Made by a program: the position numbers and the translations under genes. The notes beneath the pieces were generated by a model. That model was given only the letters and a program-made list of their open reading frames with translations, was not told the origin of the DNA and did no database searches. Positions 1 through 8,901 of a stretch of 58,663 bases of DNA are shown one piece after another. This DNA is from Ruegeria conchae. Lineage in GTDB: Bacteria > Pseudomonadota > Alphaproteobacteria > Rhodobacterales > Rhodobacteraceae. The stretch is taken from NCBI RefSeq assembly GCF_000192475.1, contig NZ_AEYW01000016.1:1-58663 (forward strand), read 5' to 3'. Each line of letters opens with the position of its first letter. The first letter of the stretch is position 1.

Positions 1-330
1 TTCAATTTCGCTTTTTATATCAATATATCAATAACTTACGAACTATCAATCTCACCGAAAACTGTTAAAAGCATCCTTCAAACCTATCAGGCATACCGCT
101 CAGGTTTCAGTGCGTGTTGGTTCAAACCCTATATATAGTGAGTGCACTACGCCACCTCCACAAGACTGGACCGACTCGATGGGAAGCAGCGATTCATTTC
201 CAATCCCGGAATCGCATCCAGCATCGGCGCCGCCGAGCGCATTGCCCAACTATCCTACAAGGCCTTGCGCATTGGCTATGGATAGGCTCAGGTCTCTCAG
301 AAGTTCAACCGATACGCCTGTGACCGTGAT
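1..330. other. Intergenic region upstream of pxpB
   Basis: No convincing gene is visible. The first 60 bases are AT-rich and could belong to a promoter region, but no clear paired -35/-10 elements could be picked with confidence. Short open frames from about 110 to 334 have no recognisable protein character. The gene that precedes this stretch lies outside the window, so the true size of the intergenic region is unknown. Confidence 0.5.
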
Positions 331-1080
331 ATGACGACTGACACTAAGTTTCCCCTGCTACGAACCGTTGGATTAGACGGTCTGTTGGTGACTTTTGCGC
401 AAACCATGTCCGAGCCATCCAACCGCGCCGCTCTGGCATTTCGCGGCGCGGTCGAAGAACAACAGATCGACGGTGTGCTTGAGACGTCGGCCTCGCTGGC
501 ATCTGCATTTATACGGTTCAATCCCTCAAGCCTGTCGCATCACGACATCGAAGAGTTGCTGCGCGCGATGTTGGACAGCCGCGATTGGTACGCCGCACCC
601 TTGCCTGCGGGGCGACGATTCTGGAAAGTACCGACAGTCTACGGTACCGATCTTGCGCCACAGCTAGAAGACGCAGCGCTGGCAGCCGGATTGTCAACTG
701 CAGACGCCATCGATCGTCTCAGCCAATCGCGCGTGCGGGTACTAACCATCGGGTTCGCTCCGGGCCAACCTTATCTTGGGCCACTAGGACCCGAATTCAA
801 CATTCCACGCCTGAAAGAGCTGACGCCAATGGTGCCCGAGGGGGCGTTGGTTCTGGCAATTTCGCAATTTGTTCTGTTCTCAGGGCCAACTCCAACCGGA
901 TGGCGCCATGTAGGGCAAACCGCTTTCCGTTGCTTTCGCCCGGACATGGAGCAGAGCTTTGCCCTCAACCCCGGTGATGAGATGCAGTTCATCTCTGTCT
1001 CGCGCGAGGAACTTGAGGATATCCGGAGAACCTGCACCGATGGTTCTGGCGGTGCGAGTTGCAAGGAGATCACGGCATGA
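331..1080 (+). CDS. pxpB: 5-oxoprolinase subunit PxpB (KipI-type carboxyltransferase subunit)
   Basis: A 249-residue cytosolic protein of the KipI/allophanate hydrolase subunit 1 family. With PxpC and PxpA it forms the prokaryotic ATP-dependent 5-oxoprolinase that turns 5-oxoproline (pyroglutamate) into glutamate. The family signature is seen in the segment with GFAPGQPYLG (about residue 143) and in the later SGPTPTGWRHVGQT stretch (about residue 195). The length is normal for PxpB. The stop codon overlaps the start of pxpC by four bases (ATGA), which indicates translational coupling, and pxpA follows 12 bases after pxpC. The start has only a weak Shine-Dalgarno. The three-gene set makes the assignment firm. 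A role only in other carboxyl-lyase chemistry cannot be excluded from sequence alone. Confidence 0.93.
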   Translation: MTTDTKFPLLRTVGLDGLLVTFAQTMSEPSNRAALAFRGAVEEQQIDGVLETSASLASAFIRFNPSSLSHHDIEELLRAMLDSRDWYAAPLPAGRRFWKVPTVYGTDLAPQLEDAALAAGLSTADAIDRLSQSRVRVLTIGFAPGQPYLGPLGPEFNIPRLKELTPMVPEGALVLAISQFVLFSGPTPTGWRHVGQTAFRCFRPDMEQSFALNPGDEMQFISVSREELEDIRRTCTDGSGGASCKEITA

Positions 1081-2072
1081 CGCTGATCGTCCATCGCATC
1101 GGTCCAGCTTGCACGGTTCAGGATCAAGGGCGTACTGGGTATCTGGATCAAGGCCTGTCACGTTCGGGTGCCGCAGATGTAATGGCGCTTTACGAAGGAG
1201 CCGCCTTACTGGGTAACGCCCCAGACTGCGCAGCACTGGAAATGGCGGGGATCGGGGGCGAGTTCGAGGCAACCGTGCCAACCGCCATCGCGCTAACCGG
1301 CGCACCTATGCAGGCCAGTATCGATGGCAGCCCGGTTCTGTGGAATGCCTCGCACCAGATGGAGGTCGGACAGCGACTGGTTATCGGGTCGGTTCAACAG
1401 GGCAGTTATGGGTATCTACACTTGGGCGGCGGGGTCGAGACCGAAATGACACTGGGCTCTCGCGCGGCACATCTGACCGCCAGGATCGGGCGCGCTGTTC
1501 GGGCCGGCGATCGACTGCCCGCACCTGGAGCAGGAACGACGGGCCTGAAGTTGCGTGCCGACGATAGATTCTCGGGAGGCTTGCTGCGGGTCGTGGCCAG
1601 CTTTCAGACTGCGCTGTTCGATGAAGGTACACTTGCGCGGTTTACACGAACGACTTTCTACCGTGGCGCCCGGGCCAACCGGATGGGCATGCAGCTAGAT
1701 AGCGAAGGCGACGGCTTCGCTGCCAAAGGCCAGTTAGACATCCTTTCAGAAGTTATAACCCCCGGCGATATACAGATGACCGGTACCGGTGCACCCTTCA
1801 TCTTACTTCCCGAATGCCAGACCACCGGAGGCTACCCGCGCATCGCAACCGTCCTACCCTGTGATCTGCCCCGCGCGGCACAGACCCCGGCGGGGGGCGA
1901 GGTTCGGTTCGAGTTTGTATCGATGGAACAAGCTGTGACACTACAAGCCGCTTTTGACGCCGAACTGGCCCGCATACCGGGGCGCGTCGAACCCTTGGTC
2001 CGCGATCCACATGACATCCCGGACCTTCTGTCCTACCAATTGATCAGCGGAATGATCTCCGCCACCGAATAA
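1077..2072 (+). CDS. pxpC: 5-oxoprolinase subunit PxpC (KipA-type)
   Basis: A 331-residue KipA/allophanate hydrolase subunit 2 family protein, the partner of PxpB in the 5-oxoprolinase complex. Family hallmarks are the N-terminal GPACTVQDQGRTGYLDQG segment and a later motif around RGARANRMGMQL (about residue 200). The chosen ATG overlaps the pxpB stop (ATGA) and follows a good AAGGAG ribosome-binding site inside the end of pxpB. A longer reading from 1059 would add six residues but lacks that signal. It is the middle gene of the pxpBCA operon. Confidence 0.93.
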   Translation: MTLIVHRIGPACTVQDQGRTGYLDQGLSRSGAADVMALYEGAALLGNAPDCAALEMAGIGGEFEATVPTAIALTGAPMQASIDGSPVLWNASHQMEVGQRLVIGSVQQGSYGYLHLGGGVETEMTLGSRAAHLTARIGRAVRAGDRLPAPGAGTTGLKLRADDRFSGGLLRVVASFQTALFDEGTLARFTRTTFYRGARANRMGMQLDSEGDGFAAKGQLDILSEVITPGDIQMTGTGAPFILLPECQTTGGYPRIATVLPCDLPRAAQTPAGGEVRFEFVSMEQAVTLQAAFDAELARIPGRVEPLVRDPHDIPDLLSYQLISGMISATE

Positions 2073-2084
2073 GGAGTTATCGCG

Positions 2085-2846
2085 ATGCCGAGCGTCGATC
2101 TGAATGCAGATATGGGCGAGAGCTTTGGCCCCTGGAACATGGGGGATGATGAAAGTCTGCTGAAGATCATCACTTCGGCCAATATCGCCTGTGGCTTTCA
2201 CGCCGGTGACCCGGATGTGATGGCCAAGACCATGACTCTGGCGACCGAGAACGGTGTTGGTATTGGCGCGCATCCCGGTTTTCCCGATCTACAGGGGTTC
2301 GGGCGTCGAAACATGAAAGTGCCTCATGACAGTTTGCGCAATCTTGTGCGTTATCAACTCGGATCGGCCATCGGTATGGCCAAGGCCGTAGGTACAAAAG
2401 TCCGGCACCTCAAATTGCACGGCGCACTGGCCAATATGTGCTCGGCCGATATCGACATGGCGCGCGCCTGTTATCAGGGCGCGCTGGATGTCGACCCCGA
2501 CATCATCATAATGGTGCTTGCGGTGACCAAGCAGGAAGCAGCTGTGCGCGAGCTAGGTTGCAAATGGGTGGGTGAGATCTTTGCGGATCGCGCCTACAAC
2601 GACGACGGCACGCTGGTAGACCGGTCCTTGCCGGGGGCGGTCATCCATGATCCCGCGATGGCAGGGCCGCGCATACTGAACATGGTGAAAGAAGGTGCGA
2701 TAATCACCGAATCCGGCAAGCGGCTAGAGACTTCAATTGATACGATATGCCTGCATGGTGATGGCCCGACGGCGGTTCAGATCGCGCACTCCGTGCGCGA
2801 GAACCTGATCGCAGGCGGTGTCGAGGTCACAAAGTTCATCCGCTAG
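2085..2846 (+). CDS. pxpA: 5-oxoprolinase subunit PxpA (LamB/YcsF family)
   Basis: A 253-residue LamB/YcsF family protein. It opens with the typical VDLNADMGES motif and has the IACGFHAGDP segment near residue 32, both diagnostic of the family. In the PxpABC complex this subunit is required for the ATP-dependent opening of 5-oxoproline to glutamate. A strong AAGGAG lies eight bases before the ATG. It ends the three-gene operon; the next gene on the same strand begins 130 bases later with its own ribosome-binding site, so it may or may not be co-transcribed. Confidence 0.94.
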   Translation: MPSVDLNADMGESFGPWNMGDDESLLKIITSANIACGFHAGDPDVMAKTMTLATENGVGIGAHPGFPDLQGFGRRNMKVPHDSLRNLVRYQLGSAIGMAKAVGTKVRHLKLHGALANMCSADIDMARACYQGALDVDPDIIIMVLAVTKQEAAVRELGCKWVGEIFADRAYNDDGTLVDRSLPGAVIHDPAMAGPRILNMVKEGAIITESGKRLETSIDTICLHGDGPTAVQIAHSVRENLIAGGVEVTKFIR

Positions 2847-2976
2847 TCACAACAACGTAACTTTGGAACCCCATCTCCAAACTGTTGCCCATGCAGGCCT
2901 TAGCGCCTAGCATGAGTGGCAAGTGCATGATCTGACTACCACAAATCCAAGCAACGCGCCGCAAGGAGATGAGCCT

Positions 2977-4224
2977 ATGTCTTTCGATCTGATGTCCTAC
3001 CAGCCAAGGGGCGACAAGAAAAACTCGGACTTCTTCACCGAATATCTGCCCAGGATTTACGAGCGTCGCATCAGCTCGGGCATCGCGGATCAGGTAGGCG
3101 CGATGCGCGCGATCGTCATTCAGGTTGAAACCGATGCGCTGTTCGACACGTTGGTCGAACTTTATGTAATGACCCCCTATCGCCATACTGCCAGCTATCT
3201 GGGCCAGACGCATAAGTTCGCGGTCATGCACTCACATGCCGATTACCCGGCGCTGATCCTGATGGCTCCGCTCAGTTCGGCGTTCGAAGATTTCATTCCC
3301 CGCATCAACAGAATGTACCCGCTGGCGCGCGGCACGCCTCAGACGCGCTACGTGGGTGAGATTTACGGCGCCACCGATTTGAAGAACCTGACGGGAACGC
3401 TGGAGGATCAGAATATTCGGTTCGAATATTCCGGGGATACGGAAAACCCATTCTACACGTTGGACGGTTACCGGTTTACGACGCCGTCGGATTTCACGTG
3501 CAACCGCGTCGGCTATTCAACGCATGATTTCAACGACACCGACAGTCTGGGGCTTGGCGATCGCGTGATGCTGAGCGATGCGGAACAAGCGCGGCTGGAT
3601 CAGGCCGCAGCCTTTGGCGCCGACAGCAAAATCTCTCCGCTGATGCTGGGGATCGATCACCTCGCCACGCGGGTTCTCGCTGGAGAGCGCGAGGACGCGA
3701 TCCTTGAGTTTCTGACCATGGTCCCCTATTATTTCTGGGGGGCGTACAACATCTTTGACATGAACTCGTCAACCAACGTGAACCGTAACGCCAATGTGGA
3801 TGACGACAAGAAATCCCCCGCCAAGGTCTTCACTGCCAACAACACGCCATCCTTCGTAAATTCCTTCGCCAAACTGCCGATGCCGACCGAGGATTTCGTG
3901 CGCAACTTTGGACGCCGCCTGCACCACATGGCAGTCGAGATTCAGGATGGTGATCATGCCGCAGGTGAGAAAAATGTCGATTTCGTAGTGAATACACTCA
4001 AAGACAAAGGTGTGCCATTTCTTGCCCATGTGGTGGGCGAGTGCAAAGACGATCCGAATCTTAAACAGATCTTCTCGAAGCACTCGAAACATACATTGCT
4101 GATCACTGAGTATATCGAGCGCTGCCATCACTATGATGGCTTCTTTACCAAAGACAATGTTGCTGCCCTGACCGCTGCCGCCGGGCAGGACGAACAGTAC
4201 CAGCATGGTCACGTTTTCGACTGA
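2977..4224 (+). CDS. VOC superfamily protein, 4-hydroxyphenylpyruvate dioxygenase-like
   Basis: A 415-residue soluble protein. The C-terminal half resembles the second domain of 4-hydroxyphenylpyruvate dioxygenase. GIDHLATRV (about residue 226), RRLHHMAVEI (about residue 316) and LLITEYIER (about residue 377) are spaced like the two His and one Glu that bind iron in that family, and the GFFTKDN tail resembles the HPPD ending. The N-terminal 200 residues are not recognised. The ATG at 2977 has AAGGAG eight bases upstream; an ATG at 2923 would add 18 residues without such a signal. A true HPPD is unlikely given the divergence. The substrate is unknown; the position after the 5-oxoprolinase operon is suggestive only. 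A strong hairpin follows the stop. Confidence 0.6.
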   Translation: MSFDLMSYQPRGDKKNSDFFTEYLPRIYERRISSGIADQVGAMRAIVIQVETDALFDTLVELYVMTPYRHTASYLGQTHKFAVMHSHADYPALILMAPLSSAFEDFIPRINRMYPLARGTPQTRYVGEIYGATDLKNLTGTLEDQNIRFEYSGDTENPFYTLDGYRFTTPSDFTCNRVGYSTHDFNDTDSLGLGDRVMLSDAEQARLDQAAAFGADSKISPLMLGIDHLATRVLAGEREDAILEFLTMVPYYFWGAYNIFDMNSSTNVNRNANVDDDKKSPAKVFTANNTPSFVNSFAKLPMPTEDFVRNFGRRLHHMAVEIQDGDHAAGEKNVDFVVNTLKDKGVPFLAHVVGECKDDPNLKQIFSKHSKHTLLITEYIERCHHYDGFFTKDNVAALTAAAGQDEQYQHGHVFD

Positions 4225-4237
4225 TCGGATGAAAAAA

Positions 4238-4260
4238 GGGCTGCGAGATCATCGCAGCCC
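4238..4260 (-). terminator. Rho-independent terminator between convergent genes
   Basis: A perfect 9-bp stem (GGGCTGCGA / TCGCAGCCC) with a 5-base loop. On the minus strand the stem is followed by a run of six T, which makes it a good terminator for the carboxypeptidase gene that stops at 4289. On the plus strand it lacks a T run but could still help end transcription from the VOC gene. Confidence 0.85.
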
Positions 4261-4288
4261 AGACCCATCCAGGAGAGTATGTCGGGTC

Positions 4289-5698
4289 TTATGACGGCCC
4301 GATCATGAAACATGTGACGTTGCGCGCCTGCAACCGGCGGCAAGCCAGATCGGCCTGTTCGCGGGTCATGCCCTGAAAGGTCGCATCAAACCCGCGCGCG
4401 CTTTGGTTCACCTTGCGCAAAGTGCCTTCCAAAGTGGTCATTTCCGACAGCGCGGTTTTCAACAGAACTTTCTCGGCCTCGTATCGCGTGGTGTATCGGC
4501 CCACATTGACACCCCACAGGTGACCGCCGGATGTTGACAGGCGGGTAACCACTTCGGGTTCCGGCTCTGGCTGTCTGGCCGGTTCAACCGAGGCCAGAAC
4601 CACATCCTCAGGCCGCGAAACCGGTCGTGTTGCGCTGTCCGCAGGTGCGATATCCGCTGCAGCGATGGCGGCAGCAATACCGTCTTGAATACGGGAACCA
4701 TTTTTCTCGGCCGTTTCGGCAACTGCACCTGCAACTTGCACAGCAGAGGCTTCCGTAGGACGCAGTACCGGGCGCAAGCTTTTCTTCGGTGGACCAACCT
4801 GAGCGACCTGTACAGCGCCCAAGCCCGCATTACCTGCATAGGATGGGCGGGCTGGCTTGCGGATTGGAGCACGCGAAGGTGCGCGGCGGAAGCCCATATC
4901 CAGAAGCTCCGCTACACGCGCATTGCGCGATGCGCCGGACTTGCCGCCGAAGACCGTGGCAATGATGCGTTCATCCTTGCGCTTGGCCGAAGCAACCAGG
5001 TTAAATCCGGCCGCGCGAGTATAGCCGGTCTTGATCCCATCTGCACCTTTATAGGCAGCCAGCAGCCGGCGGTTGGTGTTCGGAACGGTCTTGATCCCGG
5101 CATGCGTCGATTGGCGCGAGAACAGGTTGTAATACTGCGGGTAATCGTACAGCAAATGACGGCCCAGCGTGGTCATGTCGCGCGCGGTGGACAAGTGACC
5201 CGACTCGGTCAGGCCATGAGCGTTCTTAAAAGTCGTCCGGCTCATCCCCATCGCCTTGGCGGTACGGGTCATACGACGGGCAAAGGCCGCCTCGGATCCG
5301 CTAAGCGCGATACCAATTGCTGTAGCTGCATCATTGGCCGATTTCACTGCTGCTGCCCGGATCAGATACCGAAACGCGATTCGCTGGCCGGTACGCAACC
5401 CCAGCTTGGACGGAGGTTCAGCCGCCGCCTTCTTGGTGATCCGAACCTGAGTGTCCAATGTGATCTCACCATTCCGCACCGCCTCAAACGCGATGTAGAG
5501 CGTCATCATCTTGGTCAGCGATGCCGGATGGAGCCGCGTGTCGGCATTGCGGGAATGCAGCACTTCCCCGGTGCGCGCGTCAATAACCATCGCCGCGTAG
5601 GGGGCAGCCATGCCCTGAAGTGGCGCAAAAGAAAGCAGCCACAGAAATGCTATAAGGAATAAGCCCATTCGGGCCGGAACTGTCCGCCGAATCTGCAC
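4289..5698 (-). CDS. D-alanyl-D-alanine carboxypeptidase (PBP5/6 type) with C-terminal SPOR domain
   Basis: A 469-residue exported peptidase S11 protein that trims the terminal D-Ala from peptidoglycan stem peptides. An N-terminal hydrophobic signal ends near residue 32. The active-site triad is visible: SLTK (about residue 61), SAN (about residue 119) and KTG (about residue 222). After a proline/alanine-rich linker the last 80 residues form a SPOR-like domain (GGHLWGVNVGRYTTRYEAEK), which binds denuded glycan at the division site. The start is GTG at 5698 with GAGG upstream; an internal ATG ten residues later is possible. It runs alone and ends in a good terminator. Confidence 0.92.
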   Translation of the reverse strand: MQIRRTVPARMGLFLIAFLWLLSFAPLQGMAAPYAAMVIDARTGEVLHSRNADTRLHPASLTKMMTLYIAFEAVRNGEITLDTQVRITKKAAAEPPSKLGLRTGQRIAFRYLIRAAAVKSANDAATAIGIALSGSEAAFARRMTRTAKAMGMSRTTFKNAHGLTESGHLSTARDMTTLGRHLLYDYPQYYNLFSRQSTHAGIKTVPNTNRRLLAAYKGADGIKTGYTRAAGFNLVASAKRKDERIIATVFGGKSGASRNARVAELLDMGFRRAPSRAPIRKPARPSYAGNAGLGAVQVAQVGPPKKSLRPVLRPTEASAVQVAGAVAETAEKNGSRIQDGIAAAIAAADIAPADSATRPVSRPEDVVLASVEPARQPEPEPEVVTRLSTSGGHLWGVNVGRYTTRYEAEKVLLKTALSEMTTLEGTLRKVNQSARGFDATFQGMTREQADLACRRLQARNVTCFMIGPS

Positions 5699-5948
5699 GA
5701 TCTTTGCCTCTGTCTGCCTCGCGCCGCCGGGTTTTCCCGGTCAGCAATTTTTGTTTTGATATTGGTCAGGCTAACACAGGGACGGGCTTAAAGAAACTGA
5801 AAGCTGCGTGTCGTTACACCCACTCCGACCCATCACTGCACTACATGTGGTAGTAGTTGCGCGCCCAGACACCAAACCCGCGATTACGCCAAAAATCAGG
5901 CAAGCCAATCCATCGAATTTTTCGCAACTGATGTGAAACGGCAACAGG

Positions 5949-6650
5949 TCAGGAAATCCGGGCAACCAGAGCCGAGAGATCGCCCAGATCGCGCAACTCA
6001 CAAAATCTGGGATTGCCGGCCGGAGTTTCAGCCTTCTCAATTTCCCAGACCAGCCCGTGGGGCACATACACGCCCCAGCACCCCGCTTCGATGGGCGCCA
6101 CCACGTCAGACCGCATCGAGTTTCCGATCATCATCGAGGCCTCGGGACCATCCCCATGCTGCGCGAAAATCGTCGAATAAGTCGCCGCTGTTTTCTCGGA
6201 CACGATTTCGATCCCGTCAAATAACTCACCCAATCCGGATTGCGCCAGCTTACGCTCCTGATCGATCAGGTCGCCCTTGGTGATCAGCAAAACCCTGTGC
6301 GTCTCGGCCACCGACTCGATGGCCTCGCGCGCATGGGGGAGCAGTTCGATGGGATGCGCCAGCATCTCCTGCCCCGCTTCAACAAGTTGGCGGATAACGC
6401 GCGCAGGGACGCGATCTTCGGTCACCTCGATCGCTGTCTCGATCATAGACAGGGTAAAACCCTTGATGCCATACCCATAGTGCTGGATGTTCCGCTTTTC
6501 AGCGGCAAGAAGACGTTCCATCAGGTGATCGCGCTCGGCGTGATCGGCCAGCAATTCGGCAAAATAGGTCTGCGTCAGTTGAAAAAACCGCTCATTATGC
6601 CACAGCGTGTCATCCGCATCGAACGCGATTGTGGTCAATTTGTCCTGCAT
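5949..6650 (-). CDS. HAD superfamily hydrolase
   Basis: A 233-residue cytosolic HAD-type phosphatase or dehalogenase-like enzyme. Motif I is FDADDTLWHNE (residues 9-19) with the nucleophile Asp. Motif II is LLITKGD (about residue 116), and motif III/IV is GNSMRSDVVAPIEAG (about residue 176). The cap region between motifs I and II makes it a subfamily I member. The family covers many small phosphorylated substrates, and nothing here narrows the substrate. It stands alone between the carboxypeptidase and clpS, divergent from clpS. Confidence 0.85.
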   Translation of the reverse strand: MQDKLTTIAFDADDTLWHNERFFQLTQTYFAELLADHAERDHLMERLLAAEKRNIQHYGYGIKGFTLSMIETAIEVTEDRVPARVIRQLVEAGQEMLAHPIELLPHAREAIESVAETHRVLLITKGDLIDQERKLAQSGLGELFDGIEIVSEKTAATYSTIFAQHGDGPEASMMIGNSMRSDVVAPIEAGCWGVYVPHGLVWEIEKAETPAGNPRFCELRDLGDLSALVARIS

Positions 6651-6765
6651 TGCGATTCCGACTCGTAGCTCTTTTCTCTGACCACAGTGACGTTATATAA
6701 GCCCTCAAACAAACCGAAGCTTGAATCGGGATTCTCTTACAGTAATGCGCGAACACCAGTGGATC

Positions 6766-7086
6766 ATGTCGGACAAGGACGACCAGGACGACGACACGTC
6801 GGTCATGGTGCAAACGCGTCCCAAGACCAAGCGGCCTCCACTGTATAAGGTGTTGCTGCTGAATGACGATTACACGCCGATGGAGTTTGTGGTGCATGTG
6901 CTGGAACGGTTCTTCGGCATGACCCATGCGCAGGCGTTCGAAATCATGCTGACCGTGCACAAGAAAGGCGTCGCAGTGGTTGGCGTGTTCAGCCATGAGA
7001 TTGCCGAAACCAAGGTCGGGCAAGTGATGGATTTCGCGCGCAGGCATCAGCACCCGCTGCAATGCACCATGGAACGCGAAGAATAA
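6766..7086 (+). CDS. clpS: ATP-dependent Clp protease adaptor ClpS
   Basis: A 106-residue adaptor that hands N-degron substrates to ClpAP. The conserved core is complete: [17 protein letters not shown] binds the N-terminal residue of the substrate, and [20 protein letters not shown] follows. A charged flexible N-terminal tail (SDKDDQDDD) is as expected. Starts upstream at 6745 (ATG) or 6721 (TTG) are also open, but none has a strong ribosome-binding site; the one chosen gives the usual family length. No clpA is present in this window. Confidence 0.93.
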   Translation: MSDKDDQDDDTSVMVQTRPKTKRPPLYKVLLLNDDYTPMEFVVHVLERFFGMTHAQAFEIMLTVHKKGVAVVGVFSHEIAETKVGQVMDFARRHQHPLQCTMEREE

Positions 7087-7095
7087 CGCGCGGCC

Positions 7096-8058
7096 ATGTC
7101 TCCTCGCCTTGAACTTGCCCTAAGCAGCGGGCTCAGCCTGTCACAACCTCTGACCGTGCTGGCCCCAACCCCCAATAACGATCTGTCGGACCTGCCGCAC
7201 GAGACGCAGGTGGTACAACCCTTCAAACCCTTTCACGATCATTTTGCCGCGCAAGGTTTTGTGGCAACGCCCAACAGTGACGCGCCCAGCCAGGATGCTG
7301 TCGTCTTCCTGCCGCGTGCCAAAGCGCTGGCCCGGGCGTTGGTTCATCAGGCTTGCAGCCGCGCCAGCGGGATCATTGTGGTGGACGGGGCCAAAACCGA
7401 TGGCGTCGACAGTTTGCTGAAAGACATCCGCAAGCGGGTCGCAATCAACGGGCCGATTTCGAAAGCGCATGGCAAGATTTTCTGGTTTCAGTCTGATGCG
7501 GACGCGTTTGCCGACTGGGCTGCGCCTGAAAACCAAATGGTCGACGGATTCCACACCGCACCCGGTGTGTTTTCCGCTGACGGTATCGATCCTGCCTCAG
7601 CCCTGCTGCAGAGGTCTCTGCCAACCAAGCGCGTTACGCGCATTGCTGATCTGGGCGCAGGCTGGGGCTTTCTGTCCGCCGGGCTGATCGACGACACCTT
7701 GCACAGCCTGCATTTGGTTGAGGCGGATCACACCGCACTCACCTGTGCCCGCTCCAACGTCACCGACCCTCGTGCGCAGTTCCACTGGGCCGACGCAACC
7801 AATTGGACCGCACCCGAGCCACTGGACATGGTGATCATGAACCCGCCGTTTCACACCTCGCGCAGTGCTGACTCGGCCCTTGGGCAGGGATTCATCGCAA
7901 ACGCCGCACGAAACCTAACACGCAACGGGCAACTCTGGATGGTTGCCAATCGCCACCTACCCTACGAAGCCACCCTGGCCGAGTTCTTCACGCGCGTTGA
8001 AGAAGTCGCAGGAGACAACCGATTCAAGGTATTTCATGCCTCTCGCCCTCGGGGCTGA
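7096..8058 (+). CDS. Class I SAM-dependent methyltransferase, RsmC-like (16S rRNA G1207 type)
   Basis: A 320-residue protein whose C-terminal half is a Rossmann methyltransferase. IADLGAGWGFLS (about residue 184) is the SAM-binding motif I, and VIMNPPFH (about residue 251) is the NPPF catalytic motif typical of guanine-N2 RNA methyltransferases RsmC/RlmG. The N-terminal half is the degenerate domain common in this family. It likely methylates 16S rRNA at G1207 in 30S subunits. It starts ten bases after clpS and is probably co-transcribed, though no clear ribosome-binding site is seen. The rRNA position is inferred from the family only. Confidence 0.82.
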   Translation: MSPRLELALSSGLSLSQPLTVLAPTPNNDLSDLPHETQVVQPFKPFHDHFAAQGFVATPNSDAPSQDAVVFLPRAKALARALVHQACSRASGIIVVDGAKTDGVDSLLKDIRKRVAINGPISKAHGKIFWFQSDADAFADWAAPENQMVDGFHTAPGVFSADGIDPASALLQRSLPTKRVTRIADLGAGWGFLSAGLIDDTLHSLHLVEADHTALTCARSNVTDPRAQFHWADATNWTAPEPLDMVIMNPPFHTSRSADSALGQGFIANAARNLTRNGQLWMVANRHLPYEATLAEFFTRVEEVAGDNRFKVFHASRPRG

Positions 8059-8095
8059 GGCCCGCTAACCTGCGCCAGAACTCAGGAGGATTCGC

Positions 8096-8896
8096 ATGTC
8101 CTTTTCAATCGCGGGCAAGACCGCAATCGTCACCGGCGGTGCCAACGGCATCGGGCTTGCCATCGGGCGGCATTTTGCGGATGCAGGTGCCAATGTCATG
8201 TTTGCCGACATGGATGAAAAACGCCTGTCTGAAGAGCTGGGTGAACAGGTGGATGACAGCAATATCCGTTATTTTGCGGGCGATCTGCGCGAAAAGCTAA
8301 CCATCGCCAACCTACTCTCGGCAACGCTGGATGCTTTCGATCAAGTGGATATCCTGATCAATGGCGCACGGCAGGTCATCCCTTCAGACCCGCTCGACGC
8401 GGATGATGACTCGGTCCGTACATTGTTGAACCAGAACCTGATGCCTGCGCTGAGACTGAGCCAACTGATCGCCAAGCGGTTCATCAAACAGGCTGATGGT
8501 GACACCGAGAACCCTGCAGGTTCGATCATCAACCTGTCCTCGATTGCTGCGCGCCGAACCCACCCGGACCTGATGGCCTACTCGGTCTCAACAGCCGCGC
8601 TGGATCAGATGACCCGTTCGCTTGCTGTAGCATTGGCGCCGAGCCGCATCCGCGTGAACTCAATTGCTCTGGGATCGGTAATGAGCGCCTCGTTGCAATC
8701 CACATTGAAGGAAAATCGCGACTTCCGTGATGATATCGAAAAACACACGCCCCTGGCGCGAATTGCAGCACCTAACGAACTGGCCGAAACAGCGCAGTTC
8801 CTTGCATCGGATGCCGCGGGTTTCATGACAGGGCAAATCCTGACCATTGACGGCGGCCGCACCCTGCTAGACCCGGTCGCGGCACCAGCTCATTGA
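8096..8896 (+). CDS. SDR family oxidoreductase with altered catalytic motif
   Basis: A 266-residue classical short-chain dehydrogenase/reductase by fold. The nucleotide-binding TGGANGIG is at residues 14-21, the catalytic Ser sits in NLSS (about residue 145), and the C-terminal GQILTIDGG is present. The usual YxxxK reads YSVST (about residue 162), so the catalytic Lys is replaced by Thr while the neighbourhood (AALDQMTRSLAVAL) is otherwise standard. A strong AGGAGG precedes the ATG. The stop lies six bases before hemF, so the two are probably one transcript. The missing Lys suggests a weak or altered activity, or a binding role. The substrate is unknown. Confidence 0.85.
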   Translation: MSFSIAGKTAIVTGGANGIGLAIGRHFADAGANVMFADMDEKRLSEELGEQVDDSNIRYFAGDLREKLTIANLLSATLDAFDQVDILINGARQVIPSDPLDADDDSVRTLLNQNLMPALRLSQLIAKRFIKQADGDTENPAGSIINLSSIAARRTHPDLMAYSVSTAALDQMTRSLAVALAPSRIRVNSIALGSVMSASLQSTLKENRDFRDDIEKHTPLARIAAPNELAETAQFLASDAAGFMTGQILTIDGGRTLLDPVAAPAH

Positions 8897-8901
8897 CATC
8901 G

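Noticed and set aside
110..170. A GGTTCAAACCC segment that resembles the T-loop of a tRNA
   Set aside because: No matching acceptor, D or anticodon arms can be built around it, so it is not a tRNA or a tRNA-derived attachment site that can be supported.
1059..1076. Upstream start for pxpC
   Set aside because: The ATG at 1077 has the ATGA overlap and the better ribosome-binding site.
4685..5662. Open frame of 325 codons on the plus strand
   Set aside because: It is antisense to the carboxypeptidase gene, which has all active-site motifs; the frame has no recognisable protein character.
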